Shown: positions 43,496 to 52,259, numbered from the stretch's first letter. The stretch is DNA of 64,000 nt from Brumimicrobium ulvae (GCF_947504225.1 NZ_CANNGT010000001.1:310001-374000); one strand, 5' to 3'. The notes: generated from the sequence alone by a model not told the origin. Numbers and translations: made by a program.

Positions 43496-43734
43496 AATTT
43501 AAATAAGTTTTATAAGATGTTGTGTTTTTAATTCCTTTAAATCTTTATTGAGATAAAAGTTGAAATAAAATTAATATATTATCTGAATAAGGTTCAGATG
43601 ATTTTTTGAATGGAATATTTGTAGGTTCAACGGTGAGGACTTAAAAAGGACATGATTTATTCAGTTTATCGTCTAAGATAACAGTGCTTTAGGCTAAATC
43701 TGTTGAAAATCCTATTCAACACCGAAAAGAATAT

Positions 43735-43742
43735 TAAATTTG
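43735..43742 (+). promoter_or_regulatory. -7 promoter element of the VOC gene
   Basis: TAAATTTG matches TAnnTTTG and lies 27 nt before the ATG at 43770. Confidence 0.4.
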
Positions 43743-43769
43743 TCTGATTGATTTAAATGCATTAATGAT

Positions 43770-44834
43770 ATGGAAAAAGTAATCTGTGGTATTCAACAAA
43801 TTGGTATTGGTGTGCCAGATGTTCAAGAAATTTGGAAATGGTATAGAAAATTCTTTGGAGTAGATGTACGAATTTTTGAAGAAGCTGCTGAAGCCCCTTT
43901 AATGACGAGGTACACTGGAGGGACTGTACATTCTCGAACAGCTACTTTAGCACTTTCGATGGAAGGTGGGGGAGGATTCGAGATTTGGCAATTTACAAGC
44001 CGAAATACGGAGAAACCTAAGTTTGATGTCCAATTGGGAGATTACGGACTCTATATTTGTCGTATTAAATCTAGAGATGTCAAAGCATCTTATGAATTTA
44101 TGAAATCGAATGGCGCAAAAGTGCTGGGCGAATTAAAAACAACTCCACACGGAGAACCACACTTCTTTGTTGAAGATCCAAACGGAAATATATTTAACGT
44201 TGTGCAGGAGTTTACAGTTTTTCAAAAAACAAAATTTGAAGGAAAAACAGGAGGTTCTGCAGGAGTTATGATTGGAGTAAGTGATATCGATAAAGCAAAA
44301 AAACTATACGCTGATATTTTAGGATATTCAACTGTAGTATATGATGAGACAGGTGTATTTGATTGCTTTTCTGAGTTGCCTATGGGAGATAAAAAAGTAA
44401 GACGTGTTTTGCTTTCTCACCCTGAAACGCGTAAAGGTCCGTTTGCAACTTTATTAGGACCTACTAAAATTGAATTGGTTCAAGCCATTGAAAGAACAGA
44501 TTGTAAAAAGATTTTTGAAGATCGATTCTGGGGAGATTGGGGCTTTATTCACCTCTGTTTTGATGTGAGAAACATGGACGTTCTACAAAAAGAATGTGAA
44601 GCAGCAGGCTTTCCATTTACTGTAGATAGTGGAGCGACTTTCGACATGGGAGAAGCAGGAGGACGATTTTCGTACATCGAGGATCCAGATGGAGCATGGA
44701 TAGAGTTTGTTGAAACCCATAAGGTTCCTGTAATGAAAAAATTGGGATGGTATATTAATTTAAAGAATAGAGATCCTAAAAAATCATTGCCGAAATGGAT
44801 GTTGAAAGCCATGGGGATGAACCGTGTGAAATAA
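43770..44834 (+). CDS. Two-domain VOC superfamily protein
   Basis: 354 residues with two vicinal-oxygen-chelate (glyoxalase-fold) halves, ~8-150 (QQIGIGVPDVQEIWKWYRKFFG, quoted in part, to FVEDPNGNIFNVVQ) and ~165-318 (VMIGVSDIDKAKKLYADILGY to SYIEDPDGAWIEFVE). Each half ends in the usual DPxGxxxxxV/E strand that carries a metal-binding Glu. A basic C-terminal extension (PKKSLPKWMLKAMG) is unusual. The family includes extradiol dioxygenases, 4-hydroxyphenylpyruvate dioxygenase and glyoxalase-type enzymes. No pathway neighbours help decide. Monocistronic. Confidence 0.8.
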   Translation: MEKVICGIQQIGIGVPDVQEIWKWYRKFFGVDVRIFEEAAEAPLMTRYTGGTVHSRTATLALSMEGGGGFEIWQFTSRNTEKPKFDVQLGDYGLYICRIKSRDVKASYEFMKSNGAKVLGELKTTPHGEPHFFVEDPNGNIFNVVQEFTVFQKTKFEGKTGGSAGVMIGVSDIDKAKKLYADILGYSTVVYDETGVFDCFSELPMGDKKVRRVLLSHPETRKGPFATLLGPTKIELVQAIERTDCKKIFEDRFWGDWGFIHLCFDVRNMDVLQKECEAAGFPFTVDSGATFDMGEAGGRFSYIEDPDGAWIEFVETHKVPVMKKLGWYINLKNRDPKKSLPKWMLKAMGMNRVK

Positions 44835-44924
44835 GGAGTTAAAGTTTAAAAAGTAGGGATTAATGATTGAACAGGGGTGAAATAGAAAGTAATTTTCTTA
44901 ATTTTATCCCTACAAAATTTACAT

Positions 44925-45980
44925 ATGATTAAAAAAATATTCTTTTTCAGTTTAGGTGTTGCCTTCTTAATGGGATGTAATACAAAGTTTAGTGTTAATG
45001 GAGAGTATATTGAGCAACCTATTGTTCATTTCTTACTTGATCAAGGAAAAGAATATCATTTCTTAAAGTTGAATAAAACTTTTTTGAAAGAAGGAGATGC
45101 AAATGAATTTGCAAAAGATCCAGCTTTATCCAATTTTGATCATGTTGTGGCAACAGTAAAAGAAATCAAAAATGGAAGTACACTAAGAACTTGGACCCTC
45201 CAAGATACGGTGATTCAAAATAAACAGGAAGGGACATTTTACGGGCCAGAACAAAAGCTTTACTTTTTCAAAGCAAATGATTTAGATGAAGAAGCGATTT
45301 ACCGATTGAATATCGATGTTGATAATGGAAATCACTTGATTTCAGGACAAACAGAACTGGTAAAAGGAGTTCAAATTAATTATCCGCAACCCAACCAATC
45401 ATTTAATTTTGCCGACAATAATGTACTGCTAAATGGATATAAAAGCACTCCAATCACCTTTACTTCAGGAAATGGAGCATATTATAAAGTGCAATTGCGC
45501 TTCGATTATAAAGAAGTAAGCTCTTCCGGGAGTGAAATTAAATCTGTTTTATGGAATTTAGGTGAGGTCGATGCAGGAGACGTCATTAGTTCTACCAATA
45601 CTATTTTTGCCGATGGAGAGGCATTTTATGAGTATCTTGGTCAGAAAATCCCTGTAGATTCTGATGTGACAGAACGTAATGTTAGAGGATTCGAAATTAT
45701 TCTTACGGCAGCATCTTCAGATTTGTATACTTACATTTTAACCAACGAACCAAGTTCCTCTTTGGCTCAAAATAAACCGACGTATTCGAATGTAGAAGGA
45801 GCTTTAGGAATATTTTCTTCAAGAGCGACAATTACGCAATACAAACCATACTTTACTCCACCCAGTATGCGAGCTTTAAACCAAAATTCAACAAAAGAAC
45901 TCTGTAACGGTCCTTATACTGTTGCATTAGATTTTTGTAGTGATATAGCAGGTGATCCATCATCCTATGCTTGTAACTAA
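44925..45980 (+). CDS. Lipoprotein, possibly DUF4249-like
   Basis: A 351-residue lipoprotein with lipobox FLMGC (Cys18). The beta-rich mature part contains the segment NVEGALGIFSSR near residue 285, which resembles the NxEGGxGxF signature of the DUF4249 lipoproteins often encoded beside TonB-dependent receptors. No receptor gene is adjacent. Three Cys cluster at the C-terminus (LCNGPYTVALDFC, ACN). It is transcribed alone and ends at a strong terminator. DUF4249 membership is tentative. Confidence 0.68.
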   Translation: MIKKIFFFSLGVAFLMGCNTKFSVNGEYIEQPIVHFLLDQGKEYHFLKLNKTFLKEGDANEFAKDPALSNFDHVVATVKEIKNGSTLRTWTLQDTVIQNKQEGTFYGPEQKLYFFKANDLDEEAIYRLNIDVDNGNHLISGQTELVKGVQINYPQPNQSFNFADNNVLLNGYKSTPITFTSGNGAYYKVQLRFDYKEVSSSGSEIKSVLWNLGEVDAGDVISSTNTIFADGEAFYEYLGQKIPVDSDVTERNVRGFEIILTAASSDLYTYILTNEPSSSLAQNKPTYSNVEGALGIFSSRATITQYKPYFTPPSMRALNQNSTKELCNGPYTVALDFCSDIAGDPSSYACN

Positions 45981-46065
45981 ACAGTAAAGATTAGTTGATG
46001 ATAGACCTTAATTCATCGTTATCTAAAAAAAAGTATAGCAATTTATAAATTATTAAAATTACCAG

Positions 46066-46099
46066 AGACTCCTTTATTATAAAGGAGTCTTTCTTTTTT
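46066..46099 (+). terminator. Intrinsic terminator after the DUF4249-like gene
   Basis: The perfect stem AGACTCCTTT / AAAGGAGTCT with a 5-nt loop is followed by TTCTTTTTT. Confidence 0.88.
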
Positions 46100-46250
46100 A
46101 GACCTTATTTTTTACTCCAATGTTTTTCAACATTTGTTTTTGGGTACAATAATTTATCCTATATTTCGTTAATATATGTGAAACGCTAATGCAATAGATA
46201 TAATACCCTTTCTATTGAAGAAGTGTTTAGGCTGTCTGCAAGCAGCAAAA

Positions 46251-46274
46251 ATGAACCCCATAAAAACCCAATGA
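46251..46274 (+). other. Seven-codon upstream reading frame before the third sigma gene
   Basis: ATG...TGA encodes MNPIKTQ and ends 3 nt before the ATG of the sigma gene at 46278. That spacing would favour translational reinitiation. It may be chance in a short leader. Confidence 0.25.
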
Positions 46275-46277
46275 ACT

Positions 46278-46859
46278 ATGAGAACGATAAACCCTATTTA
46301 TCACCATTCTGACCAAATGTTAAGTCAAGAAATGGAATGGATTTTAAGCGCAAAAGAGGATCCGAAAAACTTCGCTCCTTTATATGAAAAGTACCATGAG
46401 CAAATCTTTCGTTACGTGTATCAGCGTATGGACGATAAACAAACAGCTTATGATGTAACTTCACAAGTGTTTTTTAAAGCAATGAAAAACATTTACAAAT
46501 ATGAATACAGAGGCGTTCCTTTGGCTTCGTGGTTGTACCGTATTGCGAAAAGCGAATTGAATCAGGCCTATAGAGACAGTAGAGCAAAACGTACGATAAA
46601 TATTGACAATACACAAGTAGCTACATTTATGGAGGTTTTTGAAGAAGAAACAAATGCAATGAATAAGAAGCGCTTGTTTAATGCCCTAAGTCAATTGAAT
46701 GGTCTTGATTTACAGTTGATTGAATTGCGCTATTTTGAAGACCGACCTTATAAAGAGGTAGGAGAAATTCTAAATATAAAAGAAAACAATGCAAAAGTGA
46801 AGACTTTTAGAGCTTTGGAGAAGCTTAAAAAGTTATTCAATAAAAAAATAAGCCTATGA
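46278..46859 (+). CDS. ECF RNA polymerase sigma factor
   Basis: A 193-residue ECF sigma factor. Region 2 is at ~30-100 (FAPLYEKYHEQIFRYVYQRMDDKQTAYDVT, quoted in part, then PLASWLYRIAKSELNQAYRDS). Region 4 is at ~130-185 (LNGLDLQLIELRYFEDRPYKEVGEIL, quoted in part, then NIKENNAKVKTFRALEKLKK). It differs in its region 4 motif (KENNAKVKTFRA) from the other two sigma factors in this window and resembles a different ECF group. It overlaps the next gene by 4 nt. A 7-codon reading frame precedes it. Confidence 0.9.
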   Translation: MRTINPIYHHSDQMLSQEMEWILSAKEDPKNFAPLYEKYHEQIFRYVYQRMDDKQTAYDVTSQVFFKAMKNIYKYEYRGVPLASWLYRIAKSELNQAYRDSRAKRTINIDNTQVATFMEVFEEETNAMNKKRLFNALSQLNGLDLQLIELRYFEDRPYKEVGEILNIKENNAKVKTFRALEKLKKLFNKKISL

Positions 46860-47041
46860 AACCAAAGTTAATTTATAATCGCTGGAAAGTATCCTCCGAT
46901 GAAATTAAAAAAAATCAAAACTTCGATGCCCTTGTCAAGAAAGTCAAGAAAAACTCTTCTTGGCAATGGCAATCGATCGGATTTTGGGGCACAGTAGGAG
47001 TATCTACTGTTGCCCTATTTTTTTTAGTCAACTTGTTATAA
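46856..47041 (+). CDS. Minimal single-pass membrane partner of the ECF sigma factor
   Basis: A 61-residue protein: a basic, helical cytosolic part (residues 1-~40, including SSDEIKKNQNFDALVKKVKK) and one transmembrane helix (~41-60, SIGFWGTVGVSTVALFFLV), then only two residues. The ATGA overlap with the sigma gene and N-in topology fit a membrane-anchored anti-sigma factor reduced to its sigma-binding segment and anchor. I see no continuation in other frames downstream, so truncation by a recent frameshift is unlikely. No family is recognised. Confidence 0.65.
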   Translation: MKPKLIYNRWKVSSDEIKKNQNFDALVKKVKKNSSWQWQSIGFWGTVGVSTVALFFLVNLL

Positions 47042-47117
47042 TTCAAAATTAACATTTGTTCTACAACTACTTTTCCGATATCTTCTATTGTATGCAATTT
47101 TTGTCTTTTGAATTTGT

Positions 47118-47125
47118 TACATTTG
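47118..47125 (+). promoter_or_regulatory. -7 promoter element of the cleaved-adhesin-like gene
   Basis: TACATTTG followed by C matches TAnnTTTG exactly, 47 nt before the ATG at 47173. The leader contains a small hairpin GAAGTatgttACTTC. Confidence 0.4.
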
Positions 47126-47172
47126 CTTATCTATAATTGAAGTATGTTACTTCAATAAAATGAAGAGGGTAA

Positions 47173-47985
47173 ATGAAGAAAATATTCACAGGATTGGCAC
47201 TTATTGCAAGCACAACGTTATTTGGTCAAATCACGCTTTTAGAAGAGAACTTTGATGCAAGTACTCTGCCTGCAACATGGACTGTTATTGATAATGACGG
47301 AAATACCGTTGATGAACAAGTGCAGGAATACACTGAAGCATGGATTTATAAAGAAGATCCTATTAATGCAGGAAACGGTACCGCTTCGAGTACTTCCTTT
47401 TTTAGTCCTGTTGATAGAGCTGACCGTTGGTTGATTACACCGCAGATTACATTAGGAGCAGAATCCAATTACATTTCTTGGAACAGCATGTCTTATGACC
47501 CTTCTTTTCCAGATTCGTATAAAGTAATGATTTCTACAACTGGAAATACTGTTGGCGATTTTACAGATACTTTAGTTGTAGTGAGCAATGAAACACCTTA
47601 TTGGTCGAGTCATACGGAATTGCTTGATGAATATGTGAATCAAAATATTTATATCGCGTTTGTGAATACAACATTCGATGGTTTTAAATTACACCTAGAC
47701 AGCGTTTATGTGAGAGAACAAGATCCTTTGGCTTTGACGAAAGAGAAGTTGAATGTTGGAGTATATCCGAATCCCGTTGATGATGTGTTTCATATTTCAA
47801 CAGGAACAGCAGTTATTCAAGAAGCAAAATTATTCAATTCATTTGGTCAAGTGGTTATGGCTGTTCAAGGAGGAGAAAAAGCGAGTGACTTAGACATCGA
47901 TATAAGTGAATTAAACCCTGGAGTTTACATCGTTGCTATCCATACTTCTGAAGGTACAATAAGAAGAAGAATAGTGAAAAATTAG
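47173..47985 (+). CDS. T9SS cargo with cleaved-adhesin-like (choice-of-anchor J) domain
   Basis: 270 residues. A signal peptide (MKKIFTGLALIASTTLFGQ) leads to a jelly-roll domain at ~22-182 that begins LLEENFDASTLPATWTVIDND and has DRWLITPQITL near 80 and SYKVMISTTG near 115. This is the pattern of the cleaved-adhesin/choice-of-anchor J family found on Bacteroidota peptidases and adhesins. A Por-type sorting tail follows from ~195 (VYPNPVDDVFHIS) and ends RRRIVKN. It is a small surface or secreted adhesin-like protein without a catalytic domain. Own promoter and terminator. Confidence 0.85.
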   Translation: MKKIFTGLALIASTTLFGQITLLEENFDASTLPATWTVIDNDGNTVDEQVQEYTEAWIYKEDPINAGNGTASSTSFFSPVDRADRWLITPQITLGAESNYISWNSMSYDPSFPDSYKVMISTTGNTVGDFTDTLVVVSNETPYWSSHTELLDEYVNQNIYIAFVNTTFDGFKLHLDSVYVREQDPLALTKEKLNVGVYPNPVDDVFHISTGTAVIQEAKLFNSFGQVVMAVQGGEKASDLDIDISELNPGVYIVAIHTSEGTIRRRIVKN

Positions 47986-48007
47986 AGGGATTCAATATCT
48001 ATTAAAT

Positions 48008-48041
48008 AAAAAAAAGCACTGAATTCATCAGTGCTTTTTTT
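48008..48041. terminator. Bidirectional intrinsic terminator
   Basis: The perfect stem GCACTGA / TCAGTGC with a 5-nt loop is flanked by eight A and seven T. It serves both convergent genes, ending at 47985 and 48065. Confidence 0.88.
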
Positions 48042-48064
48042 GTTGTACATCAAATGGATGTGAA

Positions 48065-48736
48065 TTATTTCTTTTTGGATGATTTTTTTAATTGCATCAA
48101 TACAGAAAAAGCAGAGTCAATATCGTTGTCGTTTACCACTACAGTAAACTCATTGGCTGTAGAAACAACTTCTACAATGTTAATCCCTTCCCAAGCCAAA
48201 TGTTTGAGTATGTAATAATAAATTCCGCTAATAGCAGTGTTACTTGTTGGAAGTTTAATGGTGATTGATGCTAGGTTTTTAGTGCTTGACTTTAACTTTT
48301 CATCTTTGAAAATTTCCAATAGATTTTCAGAAATAGAATTACTGGTAATAATGGTAGATTCACCAACACCATGACAAAAGGTATAGAAGTAGTCGCGTTG
48401 ATCGACCAAAAACTTCATGATTTCGGACTGTTTTAACGCAAGGGTATCTGAGTTTTTATAAGTGAAATCTTCCAAATCACTTCTCACCAAAAAATCACCG
48501 AGTGTAGCAATAAAATCCTTGATTTTTGCATCGACCTCGTCGTAGTATCCAGGAGACATCCTTTTGATGGCCATTACAATTGCGCCTTCTTTGACTTTCT
48601 TGCCTAAAGTATCTTCAATTTCTGGTTGTATTTTACGAGATAACGCAGATACATTTATTAAATTTTCTGTCATCGCTTCTCTTAGAAAGGGAGAGCGATT
48701 GATTATTTCTTCAGTAACTTTACCAACTGTACTCAT
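48065..48736 (-). CDS. ACT-domain protein, aspartokinase-tail-like
   Basis: 223 residues. The N-terminal helical part (1-~95) includes NVSALSRKIQPEIEDTLG and GAIVMAIKRM, reminiscent of a small winged-helix or regulatory fold. A middle segment (~95-145) precedes a C-terminal ACT-like domain (~147-215). Within that domain, ISGIYYYILKHLAWEGINIVEVVST and NEFTVVVNDNDIDSAFSVL (quoted in parts) match the ligand-binding repeat at the end of aspartate kinases. No kinase domain is present. Known ACT domains bind amino acids, so it may sense one. The true family is unknown to me. Confidence 0.72.
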   Translation of the reverse strand: MSTVGKVTEEIINRSPFLREAMTENLINVSALSRKIQPEIEDTLGKKVKEGAIVMAIKRMSPGYYDEVDAKIKDFIATLGDFLVRSDLEDFTYKNSDTLALKQSEIMKFLVDQRDYFYTFCHGVGESTIITSNSISENLLEIFKDEKLKSSTKNLASITIKLPTSNTAISGIYYYILKHLAWEGINIVEVVSTANEFTVVVNDNDIDSAFSVLMQLKKSSKKK

Positions 48737-48770
48737 GGTGTTAAATATTTTTCAATGCGTTAAAATTAAC

Positions 48771-48806
48771 AAAAAAAAAACATCTTTCTGTTAGAAAGAT
48801 GTTTTT
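48771..48806 (-). terminator. Intrinsic terminator of lolA
   Basis: The stem ACATCTTTC / GAAAGATGT with a 5-nt loop is followed, leftwards, by nine T, 23 nt past the lolA stop at 48829. Confidence 0.85.
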
Positions 48807-48828
48807 AGAATTGATATCAATTATTTTC

Positions 48829-49467
48829 TTAATCTCTAATCAATTGGTATCCAGGATAGTTTTGTGGATTGTAAACAAACTTACTGTCTGCTACAGTTTT
48901 ATTTTTTTCGAATACATTAATGGTGTAAGTCATCGTGCTTCCATCCTTTGTCTTCATAATTGCTTGGTGTAACTCGTTGTTGTTGGTACCAACGTATAAA
49001 GTGATGGTGTGATAATTAACCTCTCCTGGATTGGTTGGAAATAAGTCAATTTGGTGCACTTCTTTGTTATTTACCTTCGTTGTTTTTGTGTATTTACTTT
49101 TGAATCCATTTTCCCAAATAGTCATTAGCTTTTTTGGATTCATTGATTCGTCATCATCTAAGTCAACATCACTTTGGTAAGTTACTTTTTCTTCCTTAAC
49201 AATTGTCCAGTTTTTGATGGCATTAGAAACTAAAGTATTTTGTCCGAGAGAAGCATAATACTTATCTCCTTTAACATAGCCTAAACCTTTTTGGTTTGAG
49301 TTTTCTCCAGTTGCTGGATTTTTAACATTCATCGTGAATTCGATATAAAAAGACTTTAAGCTTTTAATTTCTGAGGACATCTTATCTAAAATATTCTCAG
49401 ACTTTTGATCTGACTGAGCGAATAAAGCACTAGAGATAAAAAGCATTCCAATTAATAAGTATTTCAT
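48829..49467 (-). CDS. lolA: Outer-membrane lipoprotein carrier LolA-like protein
   Basis: 212 residues with a signal peptide (ends near SSALFAQ, residue ~18). The mature domain fits periplasmic LolA: the first helix with ILDKMSSEIKSLKSFYIEF, a half-barrel of strands (GLGYVKGDKYYAS, WTIVKEEKVTYQSD), and the late ITLYVGTNNNELHQA segment. LolA carries lipoproteins from the LolCDE complex across the periplasm, a heavily used job in this lipoprotein-rich genome. It is the second gene of ftsK-lolA, an arrangement usual in Bacteroidota, and ends at its own terminator. Confidence 0.85.
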   Translation of the reverse strand: MKYLLIGMLFISSALFAQSDQKSENILDKMSSEIKSLKSFYIEFTMNVKNPATGENSNQKGLGYVKGDKYYASLGQNTLVSNAIKNWTIVKEEKVTYQSDVDLDDDESMNPKKLMTIWENGFKSKYTKTTKVNNKEVHQIDLFPTNPGEVNYHTITLYVGTNNNELHQAIMKTKDGSTMTYTINVFEKNKTVADSKFVYNPQNYPGYQLIRD

Positions 49468-49575
49468 TTTCTATAATTTTTGCATTGTGATTTGCACAAA
49501 CTGTGCCAAGTTCAGCGGTAAATATATTAAATCACCTACAAATATACAGTAAATTTGTGGGTGACAAAATTGAAT

Positions 49576-52110
49576 TTATTTTAATCCTTTGATTTCTAGA
49601 TGTTCGTTTAGGGCTTCCTCTGTAGGGATGAGTACATCACGTGCTTTACTTCCTTGAAATGGACCTATTATTCCATGTGCTTCTAATTGGTCTACAATTC
49701 GTCCTGCACGATTATAACCGAGTTTTAACTTTCGTTGAAGTAAACTAGCTGAACCTTGTTGATTTAGAACGATGACATGAGCGGCCTCTACAAACTTATC
49801 GTCTAAATCGTCATCTACATCTACGCCACCTCCTTCACTTCCTTCACCTATGTATTCTGGGAGCGCAAGTGCTTCAGGGTAAGCCCTTTGGTTTCCAATA
49901 AAGTCACAGATGGCTTCCACCTCGGGGGTGTCTACAAAACCACATTGTAAACGGATCACTTCATTACCTGTTGAAATCAACATATCCCCTTTACCGATCA
50001 ATTGGTCTGCTCCTGATGAATCTAAGATGGTACGCGAGTCAATTTTAGAAAGTACTCTAAACGCTATTCGTGCTGGGAAGTTGGCTTTAATCATACCGGT
50101 AATCACATTAACAGAAGGGCGTTGAGTAGCTACAATTAAATGAATTCCAATAGCACGGGCAAGCTGAGCAAGACGAGCAATAGGGTGTTCAACTTCTTTT
50201 CCTGCGGTCATAATTAAATCGGCAAATTCATCAATTAACACGACTATGTATGGCATGTAGCGGTGACCTTTTTCTGGATTTAATTTCCGAGCAACAAATT
50301 TATCATTGTATTCTTTAATGTTACGCGTTTGAGCATCTTTCAACAGGTCGTAACGCTCATCCATTTCGATACACAATGAATTTAAGGTGTTTACAACCTT
50401 AGAGGTATCTGTAATAATAGCTTCTTCTTCATCTGGAAGTTTAGCCAAAAAATGACGTTCTATTTTATTGAATAAAGTCAGCTCAACCTTCTTTGGGTCA
50501 ATCAAAACAAATTTAACTTGAGAAGGATGTTTCTTGTATAATAAAGAAACCAGAATAGCATTTAACCCAACGGATTTACCTTGACCAGTAGCTCCAGCAA
50601 CTAATAAATGGGGCATTTTAACCAAGTCAAAAGCAAAGGTTTCGTTGGTGATGGTTTTTCCTAGCACAACTGGAAGTTCAAAGTTGGAGTTCTGAAATTT
50701 CTCTGAGGCTATCAATGATCGCATGCTTACAATTTCAGGGGAACTGTTAGGAACTTCAATTCCAATCGTTCCTTTTCCCGGAATAGGTGCAATTATACGA
50801 ATCCCCAATGCGGCTAAACTTAAGGCGATATCATCCTCTAAGTTTTTAATTTTTGAAATTCTAACTCCTGGTGCAGGTACAATTTCATAAAGCGTAACTG
50901 TTGGACCTATAGTGGCTTTGATTTTTGAAATATCAATTTTATAATGCGCTAGAGTAGTAACAATATTGTCTTTGTTTTGCTCTAATTCCTCTTTCGAAAC
51001 CCCACCTTTATTGCTTTCAAATTTTCTCAATAAATCAATAGGAGGAAGGGTGTAGCTAGATAAGTCAAGCTTTGGATCGTAAGGTCCAAAATCTTCAAGT
51101 TTTTTGTTCAAATCTGATGCAGATAATTCTTTTTCTTGTTTTGCAACTTCAACAGAGAACTCTCCACTATCATCGTTAGCTGTTTCTTCGGGTTTTACAA
51201 GTTCTACTTCAGCAGTTTCTTTTTTGGTGACGACCTCAAAATCATCATCTGATTCAGCTTCTTGTTCTTCCTCCAGAAGAGCATCTGGTTCTTCATCAGT
51301 TTTTTCATGATCATCCTTGAAGATAACTTCAAAGTCCTCCTCTTCTTCACTATCTTCCTCTTCATCAATCTGCTCACCCTCTTCGAGTTCCTCTTCTTGG
51401 TTCACAGTGGCGAAAGCGTTTCCACCTTCATCTTCAGCAGAAGATTTCTTTATTTTGTTTGGTAGGTACTGCTGAGCTAAAACTTTAAAATCAGGATTGA
51501 ACAAGGCAACAATGGCAACGAATAATAGCACAAGAACTAACAAAACAGCACCAAACATTCCCAATACGGAACTTAACCATTGATTGGTAGCGTACCCAAA
51601 GGTTCCACCTAAATAGTTAATTTGAGATGACATTAATCCCAAAAAGATCGAAAACCAAATAACACCAATAAAAGTAACTAAGTAGGTTTTTCGCAATGGA
51701 ACAAGTTTGATGTTGAGGAGCAATCGAACTCCAGTCACTAGCATTAAAAAACTAAAGGCGAAAGAGGCTATTCCAAACCATCTGTACATAAACAAATGTG
51801 CTGTCCAGGCGCCAAATTTACCCAGCCAATTTTTGACTTCGATATCAGATTCTCCAAAAATAAATTCGAAGAAACTTGTTGAAACAATTAAGTCTTGGTC
51901 TGCTTTCCAACTAAAAAGGTAAGAAGTAAATGCAATAAATAAGTATACAGAAAGTAGCAGGAGTATAGCACCACTGATTGACTTTGCTTTACGGCGGTCA
52001 ATTTTGGAGTATAATGAAGAGAAAGAAGTTTTTTTTGAGGACTTTTTACTTGCCTCCTTCTTTTTCTTTTTCTGTTTGTCTTTTTGTTTTAATACGTTTC
52101 CTCTGGCCAT
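49576..52110 (-). CDS. ftsK: DNA translocase FtsK
   Basis: 844 residues. A Lys-rich start (KQKKKKKEASKKSSKK in part) is followed by about four transmembrane helices (~40-210) and a very acidic linker (~235-330) of the type that joins FtsK domains. The motor contains Walker A GATGQGKSVGL near 478 and Walker B VVLIDEFADLI near 620. The C-terminal winged-helix gamma domain (~780-835, LLQRKLKLGYNRAGRIVDQL) recognises polar DNA motifs. FtsK pumps chromosome ends past the closing septum and activates XerCD at dif. It is upstream of lolA. No dif site is seen here. Confidence 0.95.
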   Translation of the reverse strand: MARGNVLKQKDKQKKKKKEASKKSSKKTSFSSLYSKIDRRKAKSISGAILLLLSVYLFIAFTSYLFSWKADQDLIVSTSFFEFIFGESDIEVKNWLGKFGAWTAHLFMYRWFGIASFAFSFLMLVTGVRLLLNIKLVPLRKTYLVTFIGVIWFSIFLGLMSSQINYLGGTFGYATNQWLSSVLGMFGAVLLVLVLLFVAIVALFNPDFKVLAQQYLPNKIKKSSAEDEGGNAFATVNQEEELEEGEQIDEEEDSEEEEDFEVIFKDDHEKTDEEPDALLEEEQEAESDDDFEVVTKKETAEVELVKPEETANDDSGEFSVEVAKQEKELSASDLNKKLEDFGPYDPKLDLSSYTLPPIDLLRKFESNKGGVSKEELEQNKDNIVTTLAHYKIDISKIKATIGPTVTLYEIVPAPGVRISKIKNLEDDIALSLAALGIRIIAPIPGKGTIGIEVPNSSPEIVSMRSLIASEKFQNSNFELPVVLGKTITNETFAFDLVKMPHLLVAGATGQGKSVGLNAILVSLLYKKHPSQVKFVLIDPKKVELTLFNKIERHFLAKLPDEEEAIITDTSKVVNTLNSLCIEMDERYDLLKDAQTRNIKEYNDKFVARKLNPEKGHRYMPYIVVLIDEFADLIMTAGKEVEHPIARLAQLARAIGIHLIVATQRPSVNVITGMIKANFPARIAFRVLSKIDSRTILDSSGADQLIGKGDMLISTGNEVIRLQCGFVDTPEVEAICDFIGNQRAYPEALALPEYIGEGSEGGGVDVDDDLDDKFVEAAHVIVLNQQGSASLLQRKLKLGYNRAGRIVDQLEAHGIIGPFQGSKARDVLIPTEEALNEHLEIKGLK

Positions 52111-52259
52111 TCTAGTTGCTGAACATTTATTTTACGAATATAAGGAATGAAATCGTTAGTTCTGAGTCAATTTTAGAAGGCTATTCACATTAGGTTGTTA
52201 GTAGATGAACTTAGTATGTCTTATGGTCTATCCCCCCCTTATAAGTACATCTTTTTTAA

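Noticed and set aside
52232-52238. Run of seven C between ftsK and the lipoprotein gene as a phase-variable tract
   Set aside because: It is in non-coding DNA with no promoter elements at the right distance, and seven bases is short.
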